A stretch of DNA of 64,000 bases from Leeuwenhoekiella marinoflava DSM 3653 (GTDB lineage Bacteria; Bacteroidota; Bacteroidia; Flavobacteriales; Flavobacteriaceae). This document shows positions 43,204-51,050 of the stretch, in pieces (the stretch's first letter is position 1; each line of letters opens with the position of its first letter). The notes beneath the pieces were generated by a model. That model was not told the origin of the DNA, did not search any database, and worked only from the letters and a program-made list of their open reading frames with translations. The DNA lies in the NCBI RefSeq assembly GCF_900129005.1, contig NZ_FQUN01000021.1, positions 29,606 to 93,605 on the forward strand. The letters run 5' to 3'. The translations under genes were made by a program, and so were the position numbers.

Positions 43204-45321
43204 ATGGAAAATCACGAGCAGCACAAAAACAACGAAATGGACCATTCGAAAATGGATCATTCTAAAATGAACCACGAAAAAGAAGATCATTCCAAAATGG
43301 ATCATTCCAAGATGAGAAATGGAGGTGGAGACCATTCGGGTCATAATCCGGGTCACGGACAAATGGGTCACGACCATCATAAAATGATGATTGCAGACTT
43401 TAGAAAACGGTTTTGGGTAACACTCGTGCTTACCATCCCCATATTGTTCTTCTCACCAATGATTCAAGAATTTTTTGGTTATGAATTTTTACTTCCAGGA
43501 AATCCATACATCCTTTTTGCACTTTCCACTGTTGTATATTTTTATGGTGGTTGGCCTTTTCTTAAAGGATTTGTTTCCGAAATAAAGAATGGTGCACCTG
43601 GTATGATGACACTTATATCTATGGCAATAAGTGTCGCCTATTTCTACAGTTCTGCAACTGTCTTTGGTTTACGAGGAGTTGACTTTTTCTGGGAGCTGTC
43701 AACACTAATTGCTATTATGCTTGTTGGTCATTGGATAGAAATGAAAAGTGTATTAGGCGCTTCAAAAGCATTACAACTTTTAGTTAGTATGATGCCTGCC
43801 GAAGCTCACAGGGTAAAAGGCGACACTATTGAAGATATACCACTTGAAGATTTGTTAAAAAATGACGTGATTTTGGTAAAGCCAGGAGAGAAAGTTCCAG
43901 CTGATGGTATCATAGTAGAAGGTTCAAGTTATTTAAACGAATCAATGCTTACAGGGGAGTCCAAGCCTGTAAAAAAAGAAGAAAAGGATAAGGTAATAGG
44001 TGGTTCAGTAAATGGCAATAGCACTTTAAAGGTAAAGGTGGAACATACAGGAAAAGACAGCTATCTCAATAAGGTTATTACGATGGTTGAGGAAGCACAA
44101 AAGACCAAATCTAAAATGCAAAACCTTTCCGATAGGGCAGCAAAATGGTTGACTTATATAGCTTTGGCTATTGGTTTTGGTACGTTGGCAGTTTGGCTGA
44201 TTTTAGGCTTTCCGTTTGTGTATGCATTAGAAAGAATGGTTACCGTTATGGTCATCGCTTGTCCACACGCATTGGGTCTTGCAATTCCTCTTGTAGTTGC
44301 CATTTCTACTGCTGTATCTGCACAAAATGGATTATTAATCCGTAATAGAACTGCCTTTGAAGAATCACGTAAGATATCCGCCTTACTATTTGACAAAACA
44401 GGGACTTTGACCAAAGGGGACTTTGGCGTTACTCGAATCAAATCTGTAAATGCGTCCTATTCAAACGATGAAATCTTAAGACTGTCAAGTGCGTTGGAAC
44501 AAAGTTCAGAACATCCAATTGCTGTTGGGATTATTAAAAAAGTTAAAGAAGACAATATTACAATCCCAAAGCCTGAAAACTTTAATGCGATCACTGGTAA
44601 AGGTGTAGAGGCAAATGTAGAAGGAAAGCAAGTAAAAGTGGTTAGTCCTGGTTATTTAAGGGACGAAAAAATAACTATTCCTGAAGATGCTTATAGTGAC
44701 GCTGCTGAAACTGTTGTATTTGTATTAATTGAAGGACAACTAGCAGGATACATTGCGCTTGCTGATGAAATAAGACCTGAATCTGCGGAAGCTATAAAAA
44801 TATTTAAAAAGAATAATATCAAAGTTTTGATGGCAACTGGGGATAACGAAAAAACAGCCAAAGCTGTGAGTGAAAAATTAGGGTTGGATGGCTATTATGC
44901 CGAAGTGCTACCGCACCAAAAAGTAGAAATTGTAGAAGAGTTGCAAAACAAAGGAGAGTTTGTGGCTATGACTGGAGATGGCGTAAACGATGCGCCCGCA
45001 CTTGCCAAAGCTGATGTAGGAATCGCTGTTGGTTCTGGTACTGATGTAGCCGCCGAAACAGCCGATATTATATTGGTAAATAGCAATCCACAAGATATTG
45101 CAAACCTAATTTTGTTCGGAAAGGCTACGTACAATAAAATGATTCAGAACCTAATATGGGCAACTGGGTATAATGTGGTGGCCATTCCATTAGCTGCAGG
45201 TGTTCTATACTCTTCTGGCTTTGTTTTAGGACCAGCTGTAGGAGCGGTATTTATGAGTTTGAGTACAATTATAGTGGCTATTAATGCGCAATTATTGAAG
45301 CGAAAAATCGGTAAAAAATAA
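43204..45321 (+). CDS. copB: CopB-type copper-transporting P-type ATPase (PIB, CPH)
   Basis: 705 residues. The N-terminus (about 1-60) is His/Met-rich (HSKMDHSKMNHEK, HSGHNPGHGQMGHDHHK) with no HMA domain. Transport motif CPH at C353-P354-H355, phosphorylation site DKTGT at D397, LTGESKPV, ATGDNEKTAK and TGDGVNDAP are all present. CPH plus the His-rich start places it with CopB-like PIB pumps that export Cu(II)/Cu(I). CopZ could feed it. The MFS start follows its stop directly. Confidence 0.93.
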   Translation: MENHEQHKNNEMDHSKMDHSKMNHEKEDHSKMDHSKMRNGGGDHSGHNPGHGQMGHDHHKMMIADFRKRFWVTLVLTIPILFFSPMIQEFFGYEFLLPGNPYILFALSTVVYFYGGWPFLKGFVSEIKNGAPGMMTLISMAISVAYFYSSATVFGLRGVDFFWELSTLIAIMLVGHWIEMKSVLGASKALQLLVSMMPAEAHRVKGDTIEDIPLEDLLKNDVILVKPGEKVPADGIIVEGSSYLNESMLTGESKPVKKEEKDKVIGGSVNGNSTLKVKVEHTGKDSYLNKVITMVEEAQKTKSKMQNLSDRAAKWLTYIALAIGFGTLAVWLILGFPFVYALERMVTVMVIACPHALGLAIPLVVAISTAVSAQNGLLIRNRTAFEESRKISALLFDKTGTLTKGDFGVTRIKSVNASYSNDEILRLSSALEQSSEHPIAVGIIKKVKEDNITIPKPENFNAITGKGVEANVEGKQVKVVSPGYLRDEKITIPEDAYSDAAETVVFVLIEGQLAGYIALADEIRPESAEAIKIFKKNNIKVLMATGDNEKTAKAVSEKLGLDGYYAEVLPHQKVEIVEELQNKGEFVAMTGDGVNDAPALAKADVGIAVGSGTDVAAETADIILVNSNPQDIANLILFGKATYNKMIQNLIWATGYNVVAIPLAAGVLYSSGFVLGPAVGAVFMSLSTIIVAINAQLLKRKIGKK

Positions 45322-46536
45322 ATGGATAGAAAAGAAAAACTCAACAGGATATTTTTAATTCTATTGAGTTTGTTTGTAGTGATGTTGGGCTATGGTATAT
45401 TATTGCCAACCCTTCCTTACTATACCGAAAGATTAGCTTTAAAAGACAATCTTGACACCGACCTTATCAATTTCCATATTGGATTGCTCACAAGCATTTA
45501 TCCATTTTTTCAGTTACTATTCGTAGTGGTTTGGGGAAAACTATCGGACAGATACGGCAGGAAACCTATTATCATTTGTGGACTAATCGGTTTTGTAATT
45601 ATGCAATTACTTACTGGCCTAGCCACATCCTTGACAATGCTATATATTGCTCGAATTTTTGGTGGAATTTTTACGTCATCAGTTATTCCAGTTAGCAATG
45701 CATATTTAAGTGATATTACATCTGAAAAACGTAGAACAAAAATAATGGCCTGGTCTGGTGTTGCCATTAGCTCTGGTGTTATTTTCGGCCCTGTCATTGG
45801 CGGCTTTCTGTCCCAAACTGATATTCATATAAAATATACAATAGGCCTGCTACATTTAGACCGATTTTCAGTGCCCTTTTTTTTCGTTGCACTACTAGGA
45901 TTGATTGTCCTTTTGGTTGTGATGAAATGGTTAAAAAACACCGCTCGCGTACATAAGTTCACAACACGAAAAGTGAGTTTGCGGTTCACATTTACTAAAT
46001 ATTTTATCGTATTACTAGTGCTATCGTTTGTTATCCAATTTGTGGTGACGCTATTTGAAACTGTCTTTTCAATCTACGGAAAAGATGAATTAGGATTTAA
46101 TAGTAATCAAGTTGGTATTGGTTTTATGCTATGTGGTTCAATAATGGCTGTTTTACAACCTGTGTTCGCTACTTATGGAGAGAAGTTTTTATCAACAAAG
46201 AAACAAATTGCTTTAGGGTTACTAATATCTGGTTTATCCTTGATTGCCTTTCCATTTTTTAACAATGAATTTTTAGTCTATGGATTAATCGTTGTTTTTG
46301 CTGCTGGAGGCGCTATGGTAACACCAAATTTGCTCTCTGCGGTTTCATTAATATCAAGGAAAAATACTGGCAGGAATATTTCTATTCAGAGTTCGACCAA
46401 TAGTATTGGTCAGATTCTAGGCCCCGTTTTAGGAACTTGGCTGATTGCAGGCGGTTTTTACTATCCTTTCATAATTGCTGGTAGCATTGTTTTGCTCGCT
46501 ATTGGTTGTCTGTTCTTTTTTAAAAATCCCCCATAA
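45322..46536 (+). CDS. MFS efflux transporter
   Basis: 404 residues, 12 helices. Motif A after helix 2 (GKLSDRYGRKPII), motif between helices 5-6 (SGVIFGPVIGGFL) typical of drug/H+ antiporters of the TetA/Bcr type. The start codon follows directly on the CopB stop, so they are translated from one mRNA. Substrate not known. Confidence 0.88.
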   Translation: MDRKEKLNRIFLILLSLFVVMLGYGILLPTLPYYTERLALKDNLDTDLINFHIGLLTSIYPFFQLLFVVVWGKLSDRYGRKPIIICGLIGFVIMQLLTGLATSLTMLYIARIFGGIFTSSVIPVSNAYLSDITSEKRRTKIMAWSGVAISSGVIFGPVIGGFLSQTDIHIKYTIGLLHLDRFSVPFFFVALLGLIVLLVVMKWLKNTARVHKFTTRKVSLRFTFTKYFIVLLVLSFVIQFVVTLFETVFSIYGKDELGFNSNQVGIGFMLCGSIMAVLQPVFATYGEKFLSTKKQIALGLLISGLSLIAFPFFNNEFLVYGLIVVFAAGGAMVTPNLLSAVSLISRKNTGRNISIQSSTNSIGQILGPVLGTWLIAGGFYYPFIIAGSIVLLAIGCLFFFKNPP

Positions 46537-46600
46537 AAAGATATAACATACAAACATTACTTATTGATAATTAACCCAAATCTAAAGCCCCAATAATACT

Positions 46601-47452
46601 ATGCACAAGCTAATTCATATAATACTAGACAATTATAAAGAGGAAATAAAAATAGTTGAGGAATCTAACCTTGGCGATTTCAATAATGTTGAAAAAGGTA
46701 TTTCCATTTCAAGACGATATTTACAAAAGTTACGAATATGTGTTAGGGAAAATGAATTCGTGGATCAACAGAACGAAATAATATTCTTTAAAAAACATAA
46801 GCCTTACATCTACAGCAGATTAAAATTTTATGCCCAACTCTATAATTTTTTAATAAATAGGCCTGCGGGAACAATAAAATCCCAAGAAGAATTTATAGAT
46901 TCAGAAATAAATAGGCTTCAAGAAAGCAATAGACGAAATATAGACTTTATCAAATATTACAGAGAGGATTCTGAACTTTTAGATGAATTTTATTTTTTAC
47001 GCGGACACGACAAAATTAGCTTGGTTTCTGACACATCACACTTTTATACTGATGCAGAATTTTCTACAAGCCACGATAGCGCTATTGCAAAAATTATGGC
47101 ATATGACCTTCTAATTAGCCACTACGTTGGGGAATTAAGTTATTTAAGAGACCTCTCCTACAGTAAACCCAATAAATTGAACACTTTATCAAATGGTGAG
47201 CGACTTGGTTGGACAGCCTCAAAAACAGACCTCATTGAATTGATTTATGCCTTACAGGCATCTGGGGCAATAAAAAGTGGTACCGCTGGCATTAAAGAAA
47301 TGGCTTCAGCTTGTGAGGATATATTTGAACTCAAACTCGGAAATGTATATAGAACTTTTCTAGAAATTAGAGAACGAAAAATTGACCAAACCAAGTTTAT
47401 CGATAGACTAAAATCAACACTTTTAAGGCGAATGGAAGAAACGGACGGATAA
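46601..47452 (+). CDS. rteC: RteC family regulator
   Basis: 283 residues with the RteC-family layout: helical N-terminal domain and a C-terminal region with LNTLSNGERLGWTASKTDLIELIYAL and FELKLGNVYRTFLEIRERK. In CTnDOT, RteC activates the excision operon that starts with xis. The gene lies upstream of an excisionase-like gene and a 293-bp gap with strong inverted and direct repeats, so the same regulatory relation is likely here. Confidence 0.85.
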   Translation: MHKLIHIILDNYKEEIKIVEESNLGDFNNVEKGISISRRYLQKLRICVRENEFVDQQNEIIFFKKHKPYIYSRLKFYAQLYNFLINRPAGTIKSQEEFIDSEINRLQESNRRNIDFIKYYREDSELLDEFYFLRGHDKISLVSDTSHFYTDAEFSTSHDSAIAKIMAYDLLISHYVGELSYLRDLSYSKPNKLNTLSNGERLGWTASKTDLIELIYALQASGAIKSGTAGIKEMASACEDIFELKLGNVYRTFLEIRERKIDQTKFIDRLKSTLLRRMEETDG

Positions 47453-47478
47453 TTTTTTTAAAATTCAAAACGTTAAAA

Positions 47479-47510
47479 TTTTTCCCAAGTTGGGTTGAAC
47501 TTGGGAAAAA
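47479..47510. repeat. 13-bp perfect inverted repeat downstream of rteC
   Basis: Arms 47479-47491 (TTTTTCCCAAGTT) and 47498-47510 with a 6-nt loop GGGTTG. It starts 27 bp after the rteC stop. It might end rteC transcription or be a binding site; A-run and T-run lie inside the arms and not behind them. Confidence 0.75.
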
Positions 47511-47633
47511 GTAAAATTAATTTTATTTATCGTCATTTGGTATAGATGATTTAAAGAACAAACCCCAAATAGAACTAATCTAAACCATTGAAAATGAACA
47601 AATAAAAACACCCTACTTGGGTGCAACTTGGGA
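47490..47633. repeat. Pair of direct repeats of 17 bp between rteC and xis-like gene
   Basis: TTGGGTTGAACTTGGGA at 47490-47506 and TTGGGTGCAACTTGGGA at 47617-47633 match at 15 of 17 positions. The first overlaps the loop and right arm of the inverted repeat. The gap 47453-47745 otherwise holds no ORF. The pair could be recognition half-sites for RteC or a relaxosome/origin site. Confidence 0.6.
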
Positions 47634-47745
47634 TTAAAATCCAATAAACCATCCCAAATTTGTAGAACGAAAGTCAAATCAGATCAGGGGCTATCAAATT
47701 AGTTGAAATCGAAACGATAGTCCCTTTCTTTAAAATCGTTCTATT

Positions 47746-48030
47746 ATGCCAGCAAATATTATTACCACCGACGACCTTCGAGAATTCAAAATGGAATTGC
47801 TTGATGACATTAAGAATCTTCTATCTAAACAAGCAACTGGAAAACTTAAGAAATATCTAAAATCTTCCGAAGTAATGGATTTGCTTCAAGTCAGTCCAGG
47901 GACATTACAGAATCTTCGCATAAACGGAACATTGCCATACACAAAAGTTGGGGGTATTATCTACTACGATGCCGAGGAAATTCAAGGCGTGATGACATCA
48001 AATCGTGTACAGCACGGTTTAAATTCTTAA
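47746..48030 (+). CDS. Excisionase-like helix-turn-helix protein
   Basis: 94 residues. The HTH_17/excisionase domain spans about 38-90 (KKYLKSSEVMDLLQVSPGTLQNLRINGTLPYTKVGG). It is short, basic and upstream of replication-type genes, as in the xis genes of Bacteroidota conjugative transposons. Its stop is 3 bp before the next gene. Confidence 0.85.
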   Translation: MPANIITTDDLREFKMELLDDIKNLLSKQATGKLKKYLKSSEVMDLLQVSPGTLQNLRINGTLPYTKVGGIIYYDAEEIQGVMTSNRVQHGLNS

Positions 48031-48033
48031 GCG

Positions 48034-48786
48034 ATGAACTACATAAAGCTACTTAATGCGGCATTTGAAAAATTCTATTTCGATGACCGCCTAAATCCCA
48101 CGCACATAACCCTTTATATGGCGCTATTTCAGGAATGGAATAGTAGTCGGTTTGCAGATGAATTTTATGTGAATCGAAGGGATTTGATGCGAGCTGCCAA
48201 AATAGGCTCAAAATCTACGTATCATCGATGCGTTACAAATTTAGACTCGTGGCTTTACCTATGCTATTTCCCATCCAACAATCCATACAAGGGCAGTAAA
48301 ATCAAGATGTCCATAATTGGGACTAGTGATGAACCTGTTTCGGGACAGTACAATCCCATATTAGAACAACTTGCGGAACAGTACCATCCCAGAGTTGTAC
48401 CGCTTGAGGGACACCACCATCCCAAAAATGGACAAGTTGTGGACTTGCACCATCCCACCAGTGGACAAGCATTGGTATCTACTATAAACAATACCAAACA
48501 AATAAACAATATAAAACAACCAAAGGGCTGGCAGGTCGTTATTGATTTTTTTATTGAAAAAGGTTTTATTGCCGATGAAGGAAAAAAATTCTTCGAGCAT
48601 TACGAAACTCGGAACTGGAAAACGAGTGATGGAAATGAAATTAGAGATTGGCGTGCTTTGGCCACGAACTGGATGGACAGAACAGAGCTATATACCGAGG
48701 AAAACAAACCAAACAAAAAACAACCGTCCCAAATCAAGGACAACTTGCGAACCACTAAAAACAAAGATTATGGACAACCCCTCTAA
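48034..48786 (+). CDS. Replication-initiation-like protein with internal 11-residue repeats
   Basis: 250 residues. The N-terminal part (about 1-100) is a helix-turn-helix domain of the kind found in plasmid replication/initiator-like proteins on these elements (LNPTHITLYMALFQEWNSSRF, RRDLMRAAKIGSKSTYHR). Residues 104-147 are four repeats of 11 residues centred on H/N-P (GQYNP, EQYHP, GHHHP, DLHHP). The C-terminal half has KGWQVVIDFFIEKGF and WRALATNWMDR, resembling DnaD-like or DnaA-tail helices. Overlap of 17 bp with the next gene, an ATPase, fits an initiator/loader pair. Confidence 0.65.
   Translation: MNYIKLLNAAFEKFYFDDRLNPTHITLYMALFQEWNSSRFADEFYVNRRDLMRAAKIGSKSTYHRCVTNLDSWLYLCYFPSNNPYKGSKIKMSIIGTSDEPVSGQYNPILEQLAEQYHPRVVPLEGHHHPKNGQVVDLHHPTSGQALVSTINNTKQINNIKQPKGWQVVIDFFIEKGFIADEGKKFFEHYETRNWKTSDGNEIRDWRALATNWMDRTELYTEENKPNKKQPSQIKDNLRTTKNKDYGQPL
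48343..48474 (+). repeat. Four in-frame 33-bp repeats inside the replication-like gene
   Basis: Units start at 48343, 48376, 48409 and 48442. They encode 11 residues each, with a shared HP or NP at positions 4-5. Similarity is stronger at the DNA core (taCCATCCCA-like) than in the flanking positions. They could act as iterons or simply as a proline linker. Confidence 0.6.
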
Positions 48787-49432
48787 AATTACCGAAGGTG
48801 GCGTGGAATACTCGCTCGGAAAGTTTGATGGTAAAAGCGTTCTCTACGATTTTGACAAAATCTTGATTTACTTGGATGCAAAGGGAAAGTTGCTCTTTGG
48901 CAAACAATTTAGAATCTATGATGAGGACACGGTTATCATCCGCAAACTATGCCATTATTTCATCAATGATGAAGAAAATTGTCTGAAAGATGATATCGAT
49001 CCTGACAAGGGCATACTTCTTTCAGGGCCTGTAGGGTGTGGAAAGACCACTTTGATGAAACTACTGCGATACATTGTGCCAATGCAACGACCATATGAAA
49101 TGATTCCCTGCCGAAATGTAGCGTTTAGTTTTAATCACTTGGGATTTAAGACTATCGAGGAATATGGTAATACAAAATTTTTCTGCTTTGATGATTTAGG
49201 CGTCGAGCCTGCTGGAAGGTTTTATGGCAAGGATCTGAACGTAATGGGCGAAGTGCTCTTGTCTCGTTACGAATTATATCTGCAAACCAAAAAGAAAATT
49301 AAAACCCACGCCACCACTAATCTGAACGCTGAAGAACTGGAAGAACGCTACGGAAATCGTGTTCGAAGCAGAATGCGTGAGCTGTTTAATTTGATTGCTT
49401 TTGATAAGCGGGCTAGGGATAAAAGGAAATAA
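48770..49432 (+). CDS. DnaC/IstB-like AAA+ ATPase
   Basis: 220 residues from the ATG at 48770, which overlaps the previous stop. Upstream in-frame ATGs lie inside the previous gene and translate to low-complexity basic sequence. Walker A SGPVGCGKTTL, Walker B FFCFDDLG, sensor-like THATTNL and Arg-finger region EERYGNRVRSRM are present. Helicase-loader-type ATPase of conjugative transposons. Confidence 0.88.
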   Translation: MDNPSKITEGGVEYSLGKFDGKSVLYDFDKILIYLDAKGKLLFGKQFRIYDEDTVIIRKLCHYFINDEENCLKDDIDPDKGILLSGPVGCGKTTLMKLLRYIVPMQRPYEMIPCRNVAFSFNHLGFKTIEEYGNTKFFCFDDLGVEPAGRFYGKDLNVMGEVLLSRYELYLQTKKKIKTHATTNLNAEELEERYGNRVRSRMRELFNLIAFDKRARDKRK

Positions 49433-49653
49433 TCGCAGTAATAGTTAAACATTGGCAAATATTTGGTATTCTGCCAAAACTTAATTTAAATAATTAGAAG
49501 CAACACTTATCATCCAGACTAGATTTACGAGTTTAATAATAGGGAATAACTCAACCTCTGAAAGATTTATATAATAAAATCACTTCTGAAATAAACTGCT
49601 CTATTATAGCTTTCAAGCTTTTGGTCAACTCTAAAAAAATATCTTTCATAATT

Positions 49654-50292
49654 CTAATGATTTTGAATGGATAACAGAATGGATAATGCGATGCGCTGAA
49701 TATTTATGAAATCTGAAATATAGCTGCCTTCATCTATATTACTCAAAAACCCCAATTCAAAAAGGACAGAGGGACAATATCCAACCGTTTCCCGTAGAAC
49801 TTGAAAATTTGCAAACTTCACACCCCTACTTTCAAAACCCAATTCTTTATTAAGCACAGCTTGCAATTGAAAAGCTAACCAAGTGGCATCTTTTGTATAT
49901 TGTGAATTAGCTTTTGCTACATATACTTCCACTCCTCTAGCGTTCGGATTATCGGAATGATTGGAATGCAACGAAATAAATACATCTGCTTCCAAAACTT
50001 TGGACAATTTGCTTCTATCGGTTAAAGAAATAAGCGTATCGCTATATCTCGTCAAGTAAATATCCATTGGATTTTTAGACTGTTCATTGAGCTTCAAAAG
50101 TTCCAATGCAATATCCAGTACAACATCCTTTTCTTTGACGCCATTTATTCCAATAGCACCAGAATCTTTTCCACCGTGTCCAACATCAATTACAATTTGT
50201 TTTTGAGTAGAAATTTCCTGCCCAAAAATGATGCGCATTTTTGAGAGCAAAAACACAAAACTGACGTTTTTGAGCACTTTTTTCATTTTCAA
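49654..50292 (-). CDS. N-acetylmuramoyl-L-alanine amidase (conjugation-associated)
   Basis: 212 residues. Signal-like start, then Amidase_3 zinc fold: VIDVGHGGKDSGAIG, a Glu in KEKDVVLDI, SLHSNHSDN and the catalytic Glu in LFELGFLSN. It opens the cell wall, here presumably for the transfer apparatus. It is transcribed against the tra genes, with an upstream gap of 183 bp to traE. Confidence 0.9.
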   Translation of the reverse strand: MKMKKVLKNVSFVFLLSKMRIIFGQEISTQKQIVIDVGHGGKDSGAIGINGVKEKDVVLDIALELLKLNEQSKNPMDIYLTRYSDTLISLTDRSKLSKVLEADVFISLHSNHSDNPNARGVEVYVAKANSQYTKDATWLAFQLQAVLNKELGFESRGVKFANFQVLRETVGYCPSVLFELGFLSNIDEGSYISDFINIQRIALSILLSIQNH

Positions 50293-50475
50293 TTTTCAGG
50301 TTATCAACAACCTCCTTGCAAAAATCCATAGAATTTGATGCTAAATAATAACAACGGAATTCAAACTAAATCAAATAATATTTTATTCACAAATATTTGA
50401 TTATCAGTTATTTATGTTCAAATATATGTAAATTTCCAATAACGAAAATGAACTAAAAATTTAAACTTTTCCGTT

Positions 50476-50763
50476 ATGAAAAAATCACACTATTTAGCAT
50501 CCATTCTTTCGCTCTTATCCACTTCGCTTTTTGCTCAAATTGGTGGCATAGAAGATTCAGTTAACGATGTGGGCGACACTATCCGAATTATTTTTCCAAT
50601 ACTACTCGGTGTAATCTTCCTTGTAGGTTTCCTGTTCAACGCAGGACATTTTTTTGGGGAAAATGCAGATTTAAAAAAGGGGATTACCCGAGTTTTAGTA
50701 TTTGTATTGATTGCAGGTGCCGTCGTAGGCATATTTACTTACCTCATAGGAATTGTTGTATAA
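50476..50763 (+). CDS. traE: Conjugative transposon protein TraE (DUF4134)
   Basis: 95 residues. Signal peptide ends near LFAQ; two hydrophobic helices follow (about 35-55 and 68-92). It matches DUF4134/TraE, a VirB2/3-like small membrane component. First gene of the tra operon. Confidence 0.88.
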   Translation: MKKSHYLASILSLLSTSLFAQIGGIEDSVNDVGDTIRIIFPILLGVIFLVGFLFNAGHFFGENADLKKGITRVLVFVLIAGAVVGIFTYLIGIVV

Positions 50764-50765
50764 CG

Positions 50766-51050
50766 ATGAAGAAGTTTGAGGTCTATAAAAACATCAGGAA
50801 AAGGGCGGTCATTTTTGGGCTGCCCATTTCCCTGTTTGCCTTAATGATGGTTTCCGTTTTGGCTTCCTTGCTCATCATCATCTTCTCTTTCAGCTTTGGG
50901 ATAATAATAGGTGTACTGGTATTCAATGCTGCATTATATGTCGCCTTGACTCGAATAAACCACAATCCGCAGCTTTTCCAAATGGCAAAAGCATTTCCAC
51001 AAATCATCAGTAACAAAAGAAATTCAGGCTTCGATTATGAACAAGATTAA
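50766..51050 (+). CDS. traF: Conjugative transposon protein TraF (DUF4133)
   Basis: 94 residues, VirB3-like: basic N-terminus with KNIRKRAVIFGLPISLF, two adjacent hydrophobic segments (about 18-62) and a C-terminal NHNPQLFQMAKAFPQI. It is 2 bp after traE, and its end overlaps traG by 14 bp. Confidence 0.88.
   Translation: MKKFEVYKNIRKRAVIFGLPISLFALMMVSVLASLLIIIFSFSFGIIIGVLVFNAALYVALTRINHNPQLFQMAKAFPQIISNKRNSGFDYEQD

Noticed and set aside
48343..48474. CRISPR-like array
   Set aside because: Units are adjacent, in frame, coding, and show no spacers; no cas genes are near.
48542..48769. Upstream starts of the DnaC/IstB-like ATPase
   Set aside because: They overlap the replication-like gene by more than 200 bp and encode basic low-complexity sequence; the ATG at 48770 gives a normal protein.
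49433..49653. Possible terminator or small gene between the ATPase and the amidase
   Set aside because: Only a 6-bp TTGGCA/TGCCAA repeat and no ORF above 30 codons with a start context; nothing supportable.
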